Source of the DNA: Plutella xylostella
Lineage: Eukaryota > Arthropoda > Insecta > Lepidoptera > Plutellidae
NCBI RefSeq assembly: GCF_932276165.1
Contig: NC_064001.1
Location: 8,687,501 to 8,751,500, forward strand
Reading direction: 5' to 3'
DNA: 64,000 nt
The notes under the pieces are model-generated. The model worked only from the letters and a program-made list of their open reading frames with translations, searched no databases and was not told the origin of the DNA. The translations under genes were made by a program, and so were the position numbers. Shown here piece after piece: positions 22,813 to 33,600 of this stretch; the stretch's first letter is position 1; each line of letters starts with the position of its first letter.

Positions 22813-25450
22813 CAGTGGCCTGCGCCTAAAAGTATGCAGGCACGGTCCGCACAGTGATGCCATCTAGTATAAACCTTGTAACTACAACGTATTGGACGTG
22901 TGTTTTGATGAGTGCATGTTGTTGTTCTATAAGAGAGTGTTTGAGCAGTACGATATGGTTTATATTCGCTGTTTTTACTACTGTGTATATTAGGTAGTTA
23001 ATTTCATACAATTTCGTCATAGTCACTGTGGCGTAGTTGTTAAGGCGTGGCGCGGCGGTGCCGCATGAGTTACCTATTACGAATTTGTTGATACTTACTT
23101 CGCATCCTGTTATTGTTTTTTGTGACTTTAAAGATCATATGATAGAAGTGTCCTTTACTTTCTTTTTTAATTTTTAAATTCGATTAAGGGTTTGTTATTA
23201 TTTAAAACCAAATTTAAAAAAAAGTTTTTATTAAAATATTAAAACATGAATATTACTTAGTTGACTTTAATTAACATGCTTGAGTTAAATATAAATACTA
23301 ACTATAATCGAACCACAATTACTCTGCTACAAAATAAAAACTACTAAAAAAATGTTTAGATTGAAATACTGATTAATATAATATTTATTGAAATTGACAA
23401 CTATGAGATTAACATTTAGACTATGTTCTTTTCCATATTTGAAAATGTCACGGTGAATGACAAAACGTAGCATATAAAAACAAGTCAGTTAGGTTTTTCA
23501 CAATCTTTACCACCCTTCCGCCTGTGCAATTAACAATTTACTACACATGACAATAATATTGTATACTTATTGAGTTACCTAATCAATAATTTGAGTATGG
23601 CCGATTTATAACTTGTGCAGAGATAACATGGTTCATATATACTTATATAGTTAAGTGAAGTGAATCAACATGTTACATATTGTAACAATAACATCACTCA
23701 CTTTCTATAACCAAACGAAACCCAACGAACTTAACGCAAAATAAAGTAAATAGGAGAATAAATAGAAGAATAATAATAATTAAATGCTTAATAGCGAGTT
23801 GCTGCACCCTCCTGGTTCATGACTTCTTGCAGCCGTCTCGACATGCCTGTCACCATATTCCAGCACATATCACGGCCGCGATATGACTCCCACGTTGACG
23901 TCACTAGTTTTTCTAAGTTTATCTTAGTTCTTACTTCGGATGGGTCCCAGTTAAGCACCATTTGGCCCCACAAATTTTCAATGGGATTGATATCGGGGCT
24001 TTTAGAGGGCCAGTCAATAATAGTAATATTTGATTGTGTCCTTAACCAGTCACGAACAACTTGAGCACGGTGAACTGCACAGTTATCATGCACGAAGTAA
24101 ATGTGATGTGGTTCAGGATACACATTGCGCACCGAGGGTAACATTACATCTCGTAACAATTCTAAATATTTGAGACCAGTCATACGGCCCCCTACTTCAA
24201 CCAACTCGCCGGGACCCATCGAGGACATCCAGCCCCAGTAGCCGAGAGTAATCCTGCCGCTGGTTCTGCATGGAAGCGTGTTAACTTCATTGTAACGTGT
24301 TCCTGTTGTTCTCCACAAAAAAATTCTACCATCTTTGTCTGATTTAAAACATTTTTCGTCAGTAAATATGACTATGTTATCCTGCCAGTTAAAATTTAAA
24401 TATTGGCGAGCGAATTCTATTCTTGCTTGACGATGGGCTGGTGATAGCGCTATTTTCTTCGCTGGTCGATAACAATGAATGCCGCCTGCATGCAGATGTC
24501 GGCGCACCACATCCATGGATACTCCATGCTGAAGGGCAGTCGCACGAGTCGTGGCAAATGGATTTGCTGTATGAGCTGCTATAATATCTCGGTGGCGGGC
24601 ATTAGCTTCGGTATACGTGATAGATTTCCGACCACGTTTTAAATTATCTATCTCCCCTGTAGAAGCATACCGCCTTATCCATAATTGGACGGTTTTCCTC
24701 TGTAAAATAAACATAAATTAAGCATAAAGACTTTAATTATTTTCGCCTACTGTGTCATTAGAAGTCACAGAATAGTATTTGGATGATTAAAACATTGGAC
24801 ATACCGTTATTAGCAATCGGCGAGCTATCTCACTAATGCTCACATTTTCTTCATGCAAAACAATGATCCTTGCCTTCATAATCACCGTTAAATGATGCAT
24901 TGCGAAACAAAATAAAATTTCAAAGCTGATTGTTAATCAATAACACTTGATAGGGATCAATAATCAACAATAGTTAGTAGCAGTCAGGTGCAATGTAGCG
25001 GACGACTAACTAAAACTTCTTCTTTTTATTTATTGAGTTGTCATAAGATTGAGGGTAGAACTATACAATATATTATATGTGATCATGACTCCCAACGCTT
25101 CTTTGAGACAATACAACACTTACGTTCCACTCAACGTTTTATAAATCGCTTTGGCTACTAAATATTACTTATCGGTGCTTACTACTGATATCAAGAATGT
25201 TAAAAGGCATTTAAAAATAAAAACTAATAGTTTTACTATTTAGTGGAGGACTTGAACCCAGGGACCTTATGCCGCCGCATCAATTGATGAATGCTTAACC
25301 AATCAGACTATCACCGACCATGATTGCGTTGTCTAAATATGCTATCAGTTATTATTACCACCACCGCCCCGCAACTTATATTTACAAGCTGGTTACTAGA
25401 TGGCATTACTGTTTGCAATTCGCCTGATTACTTTTAGGCGCAGGCCACCG
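22813..25450 (-). mobile_element. Tc1-like transposon, probably complete
   Basis: The inverted ends start CAGTGGCCTGCGCCTAAAAG (left) and CGGTGGCCTGCGCCTAAAAG (right, - strand). Similarity continues for some 80 bp, including a shared ATGCCATCTAGTA block. TA target duplications flank it at 22,811-22,812 and 25,451-25,452. It encodes one transposase on the - strand (23,788-24,900). A tRNA-like segment with A- and B-box-like motifs sits near the right end (about 25,230-25,320). The hAT element that follows inserted at its right border. Confidence 0.88.
23788..24900 (-). CDS. Tc1/mariner transposase, intron-containing, apparently intact
   Basis: A cut-and-paste transposase of about 335 aa in two exons: 24,900-24,805 and 24,699-23,788 (stop included). 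The 105-bp intron has GT at 24,804 and ends TTTTACAG at 24,700, phase 0. Exon 1 supplies the first helix-turn-helix (HEENVSISEIARRL), which continues into RKTVQLWIRRYASTGEI after splicing. The DDE catalytic residues are visible: D146 in IFTDEKCF, D237 in FVHDNCAVH and E273 in PDINPIENLW. By my count 35 residues lie between the second D and the E, so DD35E rather than the classic DD34E. No internal stop is present. The start could instead be the in-frame ATG at 24,879 (328 aa). The GRKS segment after the DNA-binding region fits the linker of the family. Confidence 0.87.
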
Positions 25451-25455
25451 TACAT

Positions 25456-26950
25456 TAGCGATGCGCGATTATAAATGATACTACATTAATTATTCGATTA
25501 TTACAATCATTCGATTATTCGATTATCATTTTAGAGTATTACTAATCATTTACCACTACTTTTGTATCGCTACTTATTCGTCGCTACTTTTTCATTTACT
25601 ATTTATTCATCGCTACTTTTGCATTTACTAATCATTTACCACTACTTTTGTATCGCTACTTCTATTCTATTCTATTCTATTCTCTGTGGGGGTGTAAGTA
25701 CCTGCACCTGGCTCTCTCGAGTGGAACCTTTGTGCATATCCCCAAGGTCTAAACTGCCTTCCTAAGCTTGGACCATTTCCCACCACGCTGGTCCACTGCG
25801 GGTTGGTGGGTTCACATATCTAGATGTGCTAGATCTAGATATGCAGGTTTCCTCACGATGTTTTCCTTCACCGTAAGAGCGATGGTATACATTGTACTTA
25901 AGTTAAAAGAACTCATTGGTACATGTCAGCGCCGGGATTCGAACCCGCATCTCTTGATTGAGAAGCGGGCGCTCACCCGACTGAGCTACCACCGCTCTCG
26001 CTACTTATTCATCGCTACTTTTTCATTTACTACTTATTCATCGCTACTTTTGCATTTACTGCTAATCATTTACCACTACTTTTGTATCGCTACTTATTCG
26101 TCGCTACGTCGTACTGTTCTCTTTTGAAGTTGGTGCCATATTTCTTCAGATTAACTACTTTGTCACCGCACCAATATCAAAAAAGAACAGTACCTGCTTA
26201 GGTATATTTATACTGTGACCTAGGATTGGTCTAAACCTTAAATTATTTCTTACGTTTTAGTGGTTTTTTGAAGTCGGTTTTTATTTAATTTTAATTATTT
26301 ACATGTAACATCATTGATTCAGTATACCTACTGTGCCAAATTATGGTAGGAAAGTTGTTTTTAGGAATAGATGAATGAACTAACTAAGTACTTACCGGTA
26401 TAAACCATGCTTATTTTGACATTTTGTAAATAGTCCGATTAAAAAAACTAAATCAATAGTAGGTAATTACATAGGTATATTATATTTATAAAGAAAAAAA
26501 CTAGGTAATTAATATATAATATAACACTGCTAAAAACATCCCTTAGGTACCTAGGTACTTTCACAGATTTATAATGGTTTAAAAACCAAACTAGTTGTTA
26601 TTCGATATTCCCACCCCTAGTAGTGTCCGTTAGACACCCCGTCTTAGCGGCGCCCTGGTAGATGGCGCCATAGCTGACCGTCGCCGGCGCGTCTGTGTTC
26701 AACTCGCCGCGCCCGCGCCCCTTTCATACGTCTTACTCATCATTACATTGTTGCAAATAATCGAATCGGTCATCCACCGCTACTTTTGCATTTACGAATA
26801 CAAGTAGCGGTCAAGTTAGAATCGATAATCGAAGTAGTGGTGCTTATTCGATTATTGCAATAAGTATATCGCTACTTTGATATTCGATTATGGAGAGTAG
26901 CGGTAGTGGTGTATTCGATTATTGATATAAGTGATAATCGCGCATCGCTA
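25456..26950. mobile_element. Non-autonomous hAT transposon, 1.5 kb
   Basis: The ends are perfect 17-bp inverted repeats, TAGCGATGCGCGATTAT. An exact 8-bp duplication, CCGTACAT, lies at 25,448-25,455 and 26,951-26,958. The interior is low-complexity: both flanks repeat TCGCTACTT, TTTGCATTTACTAATCATTT and ATTCGATTATT units in opposite orientations. There is no transposase. A SINE is inserted at 25,662-25,997. A GC-rich patch lies at 26,640-26,730. The element sits across the right boundary of the Tc1-like element. Confidence 0.88.
25662..25997 (-). mobile_element. Full-length tRNA-derived SINE inside the hAT element
   Basis: On the - strand it has a tRNA-like head (GAGCGGTGGTAGCTCAGTCG, an A box, and GGGTTCGAATCCCGGCGC, a B box), a unique body and a pentanucleotide (AGAAT)n tail. 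TCGCTACTT flanks both ends (25,653-25,661 and 25,998-26,006). That 9-bp match is suggestive, but the motif also repeats in the host element. A second copy lies in the opposite orientation at 27,235-27,568. Confidence 0.85.
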
Positions 26951-27059
26951 CCGTACATATACTGTTAAAACAGAGACTTCTTTAAATTAATAAAGCGCAT
27001 ATTATTGTATTTATTAACACATTTGTAGCAATTTTAAAATGTTTAACTTATTTCCGCAG

Positions 27060-27234
27060 GCCAGTGTAGTGGTTGCAGACAGAAGGATCATATCAGATGG
27101 TGGTGTCTCTCCACTTGGCAGGCATCACAAGAAACCTCGCTTTGAACCTCGCACCTATACCAAAGGCCAAGTTCGAGGAATCGATGCTACGTGTTTACAC
27201 TTAGACTAACAATATACAGACAAGATGGTGTGTG
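27060..27234. other. Unplaced GC-richer stretch before the SINE
   Basis: The CACTTGGCAGGCATCACAAG region has moderate GC and no recognisable feature. Confidence 0.3.
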
Positions 27235-27568
27235 GAGCGGTGGTAGCTTAGTCGGGTAAGCGCCCGACCGCTTCTCACGTAAGAGATTCGGGTTCGAATC
27301 CCGGCGCTGACATGTACCAATGAGTTCTTTTAACTTAAGTACAAAGTATACCATCGCTCTTACGGTGAAGGAAAACATCGTGAGGAAACCTGCATATCTA
27401 GATTTAGCACATCTAGATATGTAAACTCACCAACCCGCAGTGGACCAGCGTGGTGGGAAAATGGTCCAAGCTTAGGAAGGCAGTTTAGACCTTGGGGATA
27501 TGCACAAAGGTTCCACTCGAGAGAGCCAGGTGCAGGTACTTACACCCCCATAGAGAAGAGAATAGAAA
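27235..27568 (+). mobile_element. Full-length tRNA-derived SINE, second copy
   Basis: It begins GAGCGGTGGTAGCTTAGTCG (A box) with GGGTTCGAATCCCGGCGCTG (B box) and matches the 25,662 copy through the body, including TTTTAACTTAAGTACAAAGT and CTCGAGAGAGCCAGGTGCAG. The tail is a short GAGAAGAGAATAGAA. The short open frame read on its - strand is not a gene. Confidence 0.85.
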
Positions 27569-27569
27569 C

Positions 27570-28155
27570 CATTTTAAGCTCAACTTCATAACAACCATTG
27601 TATCAATGAACAAAGTCACAGCTCTTATATTATAACCAAAATTATTCAAAATAATAACAGCTCGGTGGTAGAAGCGGAGTGTTATTTGTCGAGACGTTAC
27701 TTCTGCACTGACACTCCATCTAGTTGGTATTGAAAATATCGTTGTATTTACATGTTGAGAGCTGAACAGAGCAGCACTATTGGCGTTCTGAGAACAGTTG
27801 TGGGTAATGAGGGCTTACTTACAGATGTGTAAGGTGTTGTACATATAGGTAATTAGGTAGCAGTAAGCATGAGGTATAAAGTAAAAATAAGATCTCCCCT
27901 AAAAAAATCAAGTAAACGGAATTCTACGGAGAAGCAAATTTATTTTCGCGAATTTTTAAAAATCGTAGAACAAAAGTTGTTCAGCGATCCTCTGAGTCAT
28001 CTTCTTTGGGCTTACAATAAGTACCCTTTTTGTAATTCCATGGAATTACAAAAAGGAACTTATACATGTATAAGGACCACGTGATACCTGTCGCTCAAGG
28101 ATAAAAAATAAGGACTCATGGGACGATTTAGGTAGGTAAGAATAACTAGCAGAAT
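27570..28155. other. Intergenic DNA with a perfect 32-bp palindrome
   Basis: 28,025-28,056 is an exact palindrome (half-site CCTTTTTGTAATTCCA) that extends imperfectly to about 28,015-28,066. The frame at 27,869-28,084 reads through it and has no recognised family. Confidence 0.6.
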
Positions 28156-28159
28156 AGGG

Positions 28160-29090
28160 GAACCCGGGGTAAGATGGGGTCGCGGGGTAAGACAGGGCCC
28201 CCCACTTATATGCAAAACTATACATCTTAGGAATCTGAGTAATGAGCCAATAGAAAGGCTTAAATGATTGACCTTTAGTGCACCAGTGACACCAGGTGTG
28301 AGCGCATGCGTTTTTTGTGTGAGCTCAATTGTTTGTTTTTGCGTAGTGTCCATGTTATTTTTGACCGGTAGAAACAACGTCACAATACAGTAAGTAAAAC
28401 AGTGGCATTTTTGGTAATTGTGTGTTTTTATTTAATGTTTGGTACGCTTTGTTTAAGTATGTGCAAAATTACTTTAACATTGAAAGTATTTTTTTTATGA
28501 ATTATTTATATAAAAAATATAACGTGGGGCAAGACGGGGTATTTTTGGAGAGGCAAGATAGGGTACGGATCTAGCTTGGTTAAGTTTTTTTTTTCTCCAA
28601 CCCGATATTTGACATTGTAGAAGGGCTCTAAAAGGGCTACAGGGAAGTTGGCTAAAAAGACAAAGCAGATACTGTCTACGAAGAAGAATAACAACGAAGA
28701 TGACTGTCTCTACCTCTACTGTGAGGATATCAACAGTCCTACTTTAAATCTAAGGAAAACTGGGTCGGATGTCAAAGGTGCATGCGTTGGGCTCGCACTG
28801 CAGGTGCTGGTGTTGACGATAAAAACGCAGAAGAAATGTTGTTTGCCTGTTTTGTGCCCCACATAGTATACCTACCCCATCTTACCCCGTACATGGGGCA
28901 AGATGGTTTATTTCCCATTTTTTACATTTAAAAAAATAAGTAAATTGTAATTATTACTTTTTTGGCAAAACCTGTGCCAAAGTGTTCGTCATTAAGTTCC
29001 TAATGGGCCATAAATATTTGATAACGTTGTGGTTATAAATACCTGTTGTTTTTTTATTTTCCCTTAGCGACCCCGTCTTACCCCGCGCTT
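28160..29090 (+). mobile_element. Decayed pogo-like DNA transposon
   Basis: The inverted ends contain GGGGTAAGATGGGGTCGC (left) and GGGGTAAGACGGGGTCGC (right, - strand). More GGGGCAAGAYGGGG-type repeats lie inside, at about 28,525 and 28,895. GGGGTAAGACGGGG-type ends occur on pogo/Tigger-related elements in many animals. A small C-terminal transposase remnant is present at 28,648-28,863. Confidence 0.65.
28648..28863 (+). pseudogene. pogo-like transposase C-terminal zinc-motif remnant, frameshifted
   Basis: One frame begins KKTKQILSTKKNNNEDDCLY. After a frame change the sequence reads WVRCQRCMRWARTAGAGVDD then KNAEEMLFACFVP. This resembles the Cys-rich tail of pogo-type transposases (usually W.RC..C..WAH..C.G......F.C..C). 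Two expected metal-binding residues are altered, and the frame is broken. Confidence 0.55.
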
Positions 29091-29800
29091 AAATCTATAT
29101 ATTTAGTCATCTCAATTTACAATGGCTGGCTTCAGATCCTCCTTAGCCAATAAATCAGTTTTGGAAGACACTATACTTAAATACAAATAATTCCATATAC
29201 TTACCACACAGTAAAACTACTGCTAACAATTCAAAACTCAACAAAATTCATAATTTAATCCATTAGTGAGGCACTCACTATCCACTACTTCCAACCACTT
29301 ATTATTCGTCGTACGAACTATGCAACTACAAATCAATCCGAGGAAGGATTCCGGATATGAATCTACATTTATAATAAATCCTCTCTACTACTCGTAATGT
29401 CATAAACGCAATAGTTGGTAATCACTAAAGAAAAAGTAGGTAAGTTACTTTTTCACGTAAAAACTGCTGAACGGATTTTGATTCCTTTATACTCACAAAA
29501 TGCCGATACCAATGTTCTGATGGGCTGTAATGAGTACTTCAGCATTGCAGACTACCGTTTAGGAGTAATTTGGTGATTTTGTCACTAAAACTTTTTCATT
29601 TCTCGCTAGAGTGTCGCTTTCCAAATTTCAGAACCGTATGTTATCTTTATTCTTTCTATGATCTTGTGTGGTCTGCCCATAGCTACTTGTGGTCAGTTAG
29701 TATTCACGTCGCGTAGTTTAGTCGAAGACCGACAAAGTCAAACTACATTGGGAAGCTCAGAATAGCGCATCTATGGTACCGACCCACTGTGCGTCAGTAC
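29091..29800. other. Intergenic DNA, repeat traces only
   Basis: The CTGCTGAACGGATTTTGATT block (about 29,462-29,483) and CCGTTTAGGAGTAATTTGGT (also at about 19,788) are dispersed repeat motifs. No gene seen. Confidence 0.45.
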
Positions 29801-29806
29801 GTAATA

Positions 29807-29965
29807 CAGGGTGTTGCAAAATGGAGTGGACGCCAAAATGGTCTTAACACCTTTTGTTCTACGACTTTTGGAAACTCAAGTACCAACCCAACCCCACCCA
29901 GTAATATTTATTTTAATATGAGCGAACTTCTTTCGGCTTACTAATACCACTTTTGCAACGCCCTG
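29807..29965. mobile_element. MITE with CAGGGTGTTGCAAAA-type ends
   Basis: It starts CAGGGTGTTGCAAAATGG and ends CCACTTTTGCAACGCCCTG, with TA on both sides. The end sequence is related to the 2,010 and 3,365 elements, but the interior is unrelated. Confidence 0.7.
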
Positions 29966-30121
29966 TATACGTTGACACTCGGTACATGCGGAGCAGGGAA
30001 TACCAAACGTTGATTTCTAAGTAAGTCTTCTCCTTTTACGAAATACTTATGCTTGTCGAAAAGTGTGACCAATAACAAAGAACCTCCTTTTTTCGGTGAA
30101 AATGCCGCATTATGTCACTTA

Positions 30122-30398
30122 AGCCTCGTATTCACTAGGCGACAAATTGTCGCAGAACCTGTCTAGGCACATGTCGTCTACATGTCGCCGCGACGTCGCG
30201 CTCTGTTCTGCGACGTCGCACGCGACTATAAAGCGACATCTACGTGTCGCAGAACAGGTTCCGTGTTTTGGCTCGCGAGACAGAACTTCCTGCGACATCA
30301 GTCTAGCGCATAGAGTATGTTTTTTTTACTAGGTCTAGCGACCGCTGTTGCAGAGTGTGGACTGGTCTCAGAACTTGTGCCCTAGTGAATTCCAGGCT
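30122..30398. mobile_element. PIF/Harbinger-like MITE
   Basis: Its ends are imperfect inverted repeats, AGCCTCGTATTCACTAGGCG and AGCCTGGAATTCACTAGGGC (- strand), flanked by TTA at 30,119-30,121 and 30,399-30,401. A 3-bp TWA duplication is typical of PIF/Harbinger. The interior is GC-rich with several GCGACGTCGC-like palindromes. Confidence 0.68.
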
Positions 30399-30659
30399 TT
30401 ATTTTTCTAGCCCAAGAACCAATGAAGCTTTTGTACATTATTAATTTATGACCTTTTCCTTGAAATATGCAAATTTTGAATGCAGTCATGAAACAAGTAT
30501 CCCTATCAATTGTATTCTAAAAGTGGGGTGTCGTGGTGTGTTTAGTAGTAGTACCTTTACAGAACTACCGGTCGACTTGCTTTGCTTTGCTTTCCTTCTT
30601 CTGGCCTGCTTTGCTTTGCTAGTGGTGGTTGCTGACTGGACTACAAACCACCATAATCT

Positions 30660-33600
30660 CTTCGCTGGTGGCTCCAAGTAGCTGTCGTGCACGCAGCGGC
30701 CACACCCCGGTAAACCGCGTCGACCCGCGGGCTAAACCTAGTGAAGGGGACTGTGCACACTTCGGTGGACATAGTTACCGACGGGTGATCCCCCGTTTAG
30801 TGCATGAAGACTGCTCCGGTGTAGGAGGCGGGCCCTGTCAATATGACAAACAATCCGGCTACTACAGCGGTGTAGCCTCGCAATGTGACAAGCGTAGGGC
30901 GCTTGTCTGGATCTTTTTAAAGACTTGTGGCCTGTCACTGCATCCTGTCATCCTTTCCAGCCGTATCGGTTTACCGCTCCGTTGGGACAAGGGAGGGCCG
31001 GACGAGAGAGGGGATATGCAACTGCGCAACTGTTTATCCACTAAAAATTTTCACGCGCTGATGACACCAAGCTAGAACCTGGACTATGAGCACAAGCCCT
31101 ACGGCGATGGATTTGTTGGCGGGAGGAACGTGAATAGGTGATTTCAGTTTCTAGTCTGCAATCTGCACGTAGGCGGTCAGATGAGAGTGGTCGCTCCTTG
31201 AATCGACAGAGGCAGGATTAGAGGTTCGGCAGCACATCTGACGACAAAGCAGGCCTATTTAGGATCACTCTGCTTTCCCCAATCCGGGGAGGGGCCTAGA
31301 AAAGGTGGCCTAAAAATTGTCTGTCTCACCGTAACCCAGTTGGCAGGCCGTGGTCTTCTGGGCACCAACCAAATATCGCGGTCGAAAAACACATAAAAAC
31401 ACGATTTACATTGCTACCTGAAATGTCAGGACTTTACTGGATAATCCGAACAACCTTTGTCCTGAAAGAAAAACGGCTTGGATAGCCCGTGAACTATCTC
31501 GCTATAATGTTGATATTGCGGCAATAAGCGAGACGCACCTTGCAGATAGCGGAAAGTTGTGTGAGGAGCTTGGTGGCTATACCTACTACTGGAGCGGAAA
31601 GCCTGCTAGTGAGAGCTCAGCTAGTGGCGTTGGGTTTGCCATAAAGAACTCGATTGCAAGATCCTTGATGGAGCCACCTAAAAGTATCAATGACCGGCTT
31701 ATGACACTTCGTCTCCATACGGCCAAAGATAAATTCCTCCACCTGATCAGTGTTTATGCGCCTACTCTTCCCTCATCAGAGGACGTCAAACAAAAATTCT
31801 ACGACGAGCTTAGAAACGTACTGGCAAAGATTCCAACCACCGATAAAATCATCCTGCTTGGCGACTTCAATGCGAGAGTTGGCACTGAACATGAAGCATG
31901 GACAGATGTTCTTGGTCGGCATGGAGTGGGCAACTGCAATACAAATGGCTTTGCACTACTTCAAGTCTGTGCTGAATTTAATCTTTGTATCACGAACACT
32001 TTCTTCCGCTTGCCAAATAAGTTAAAAACGTCATGGATGCACCCCCGCTCTAAACATTGGCACCTTCTAGATTACGTGATCGTTCGAAGAAGTGATATTA
32101 AAGATGTCCTCATAACAAGAGCTATGCGAGGTGCTGAGGGATGGACTGACCACAGACTTATTCGCTCACAAATGAGATTGCACTACAAACCTCCACGCAG
32201 AGCACAACATAAAATCTCACCAAAGTTGGCATTCGCTACATTAAGTCAGGACCATGAGTTGCGGCATAAACTGGATACTCATTTTGGCACTGCGTTTCCA
32301 TCAGTTGACAGGAGCGTGTCAGCGGGCGAAAGTTGGCGTACGTACGCGGATTCTTTACGAGAAGTCTCCCAACGAGTAGTTGGCAAACCACAAAAGAGAA
32401 ACCAAGATTGGTTCGACGAATGTGATGTGGAACTTCAGAAACTCGTTGAAGACTCCAGACGCGCACTAAAAACCACCACAAATGCCTTACAACGCCGAAA
32501 TATACAGCAAGAGCTAAAAGCTAAAGTGCGTGAACAAAAAAACCGCTGGTGGCGCTCCAAGTCCGAGGAACTACAGAATTTCGCCGACTCTAACCAAACG
32601 GCAAAGTTTTTCGAAGGTTTGAAAGCTACGAGTATCTTTGGACCAAAACAACATCTGACGGCCCCGATCTACTCACGCGACAAGTCAAAGCGCCTAACAG
32701 ATCCTGATGAGGTCCTCGCACGATGGGCGGAGTATTTTTGTGAAGTTCTGAATCCCAGCAGTCAGGGAGCTGACCTTTCATACATCAACCAACTTGAGAA
32801 TCTGCCTATAGCTCCGGATCTGGATAATCCGCCCTCTTTCCAAGAATTTCATCAGGCAATAAAGCGACTTAAAAATGGAAAAGCGTCTGGTTCGGATAAT
32901 TTACCGGCTGAAGTATTTAAGTATGGCGGCCCAAATATAAAGAACAGACTGTTCGAGCTAGTGCTGCAAATATGGGAGACTGAATATATACCACAGGAGT
33001 GGAAGGATGCAAACCTGTGCAAGTTGTACAAAGGCAAAGGCAGAATGTCAGATTGCGGATCGTACAGAGGCATAGCTCTTCTTTCTTCTGCTGGAAAAGT
33101 CCTGTCGCACATCATCAACGGGCGACTAAACCAGCTCGCAGAGAATTACCTTCCAGAAAGCCAGTGTGGATTTCGTCCCTTTAGAGGCACAGTCGACGCT
33201 ATATTTGTCGTCAAGCAGCTACAGGAGAAACATCTGGAACAATACCGTGACCTCTACCTGTGCTTTGTGGACCTAGAAAAGGCCTTTGATAGAGTACCGA
33301 GAACTGCACTCTGGGCTGTTCTTGAGAAGATTGGTTGCCCTGTGAAATTTACCAACTTAATACGCCAATTCCACGATGGCATGTTGGCCAGAGTCCAGCA
33401 TGAGAACAATTTCACAGACCAATTTCCTGTTACCAGTGGTGTCAAGCAAGGCTGCGTAATGGCCCCAACGCTCTTTGCCATTTACTTCGCTGCAACGATG
33501 AACGATGCGCTAGCAAAATGCAACAACCCAATAACGCTTAACGTCCGATCAGACAAAAGCGTCTTTAATATTTCACGCTTTAAAGCAAGAAGCAAAGTCC

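Noticed and set aside
25768..26127. A 119-residue frame and a similar one at 27,187-27,378
   Set aside because: Both are translations of the same SINE in opposite orientations.
30629..31075. A 148-residue open frame before the LINE
   Set aside because: It is in the 5' region of the LINE, lacks a known ORF1 domain, and overlaps an opposing open frame. I treat it as part of the element.
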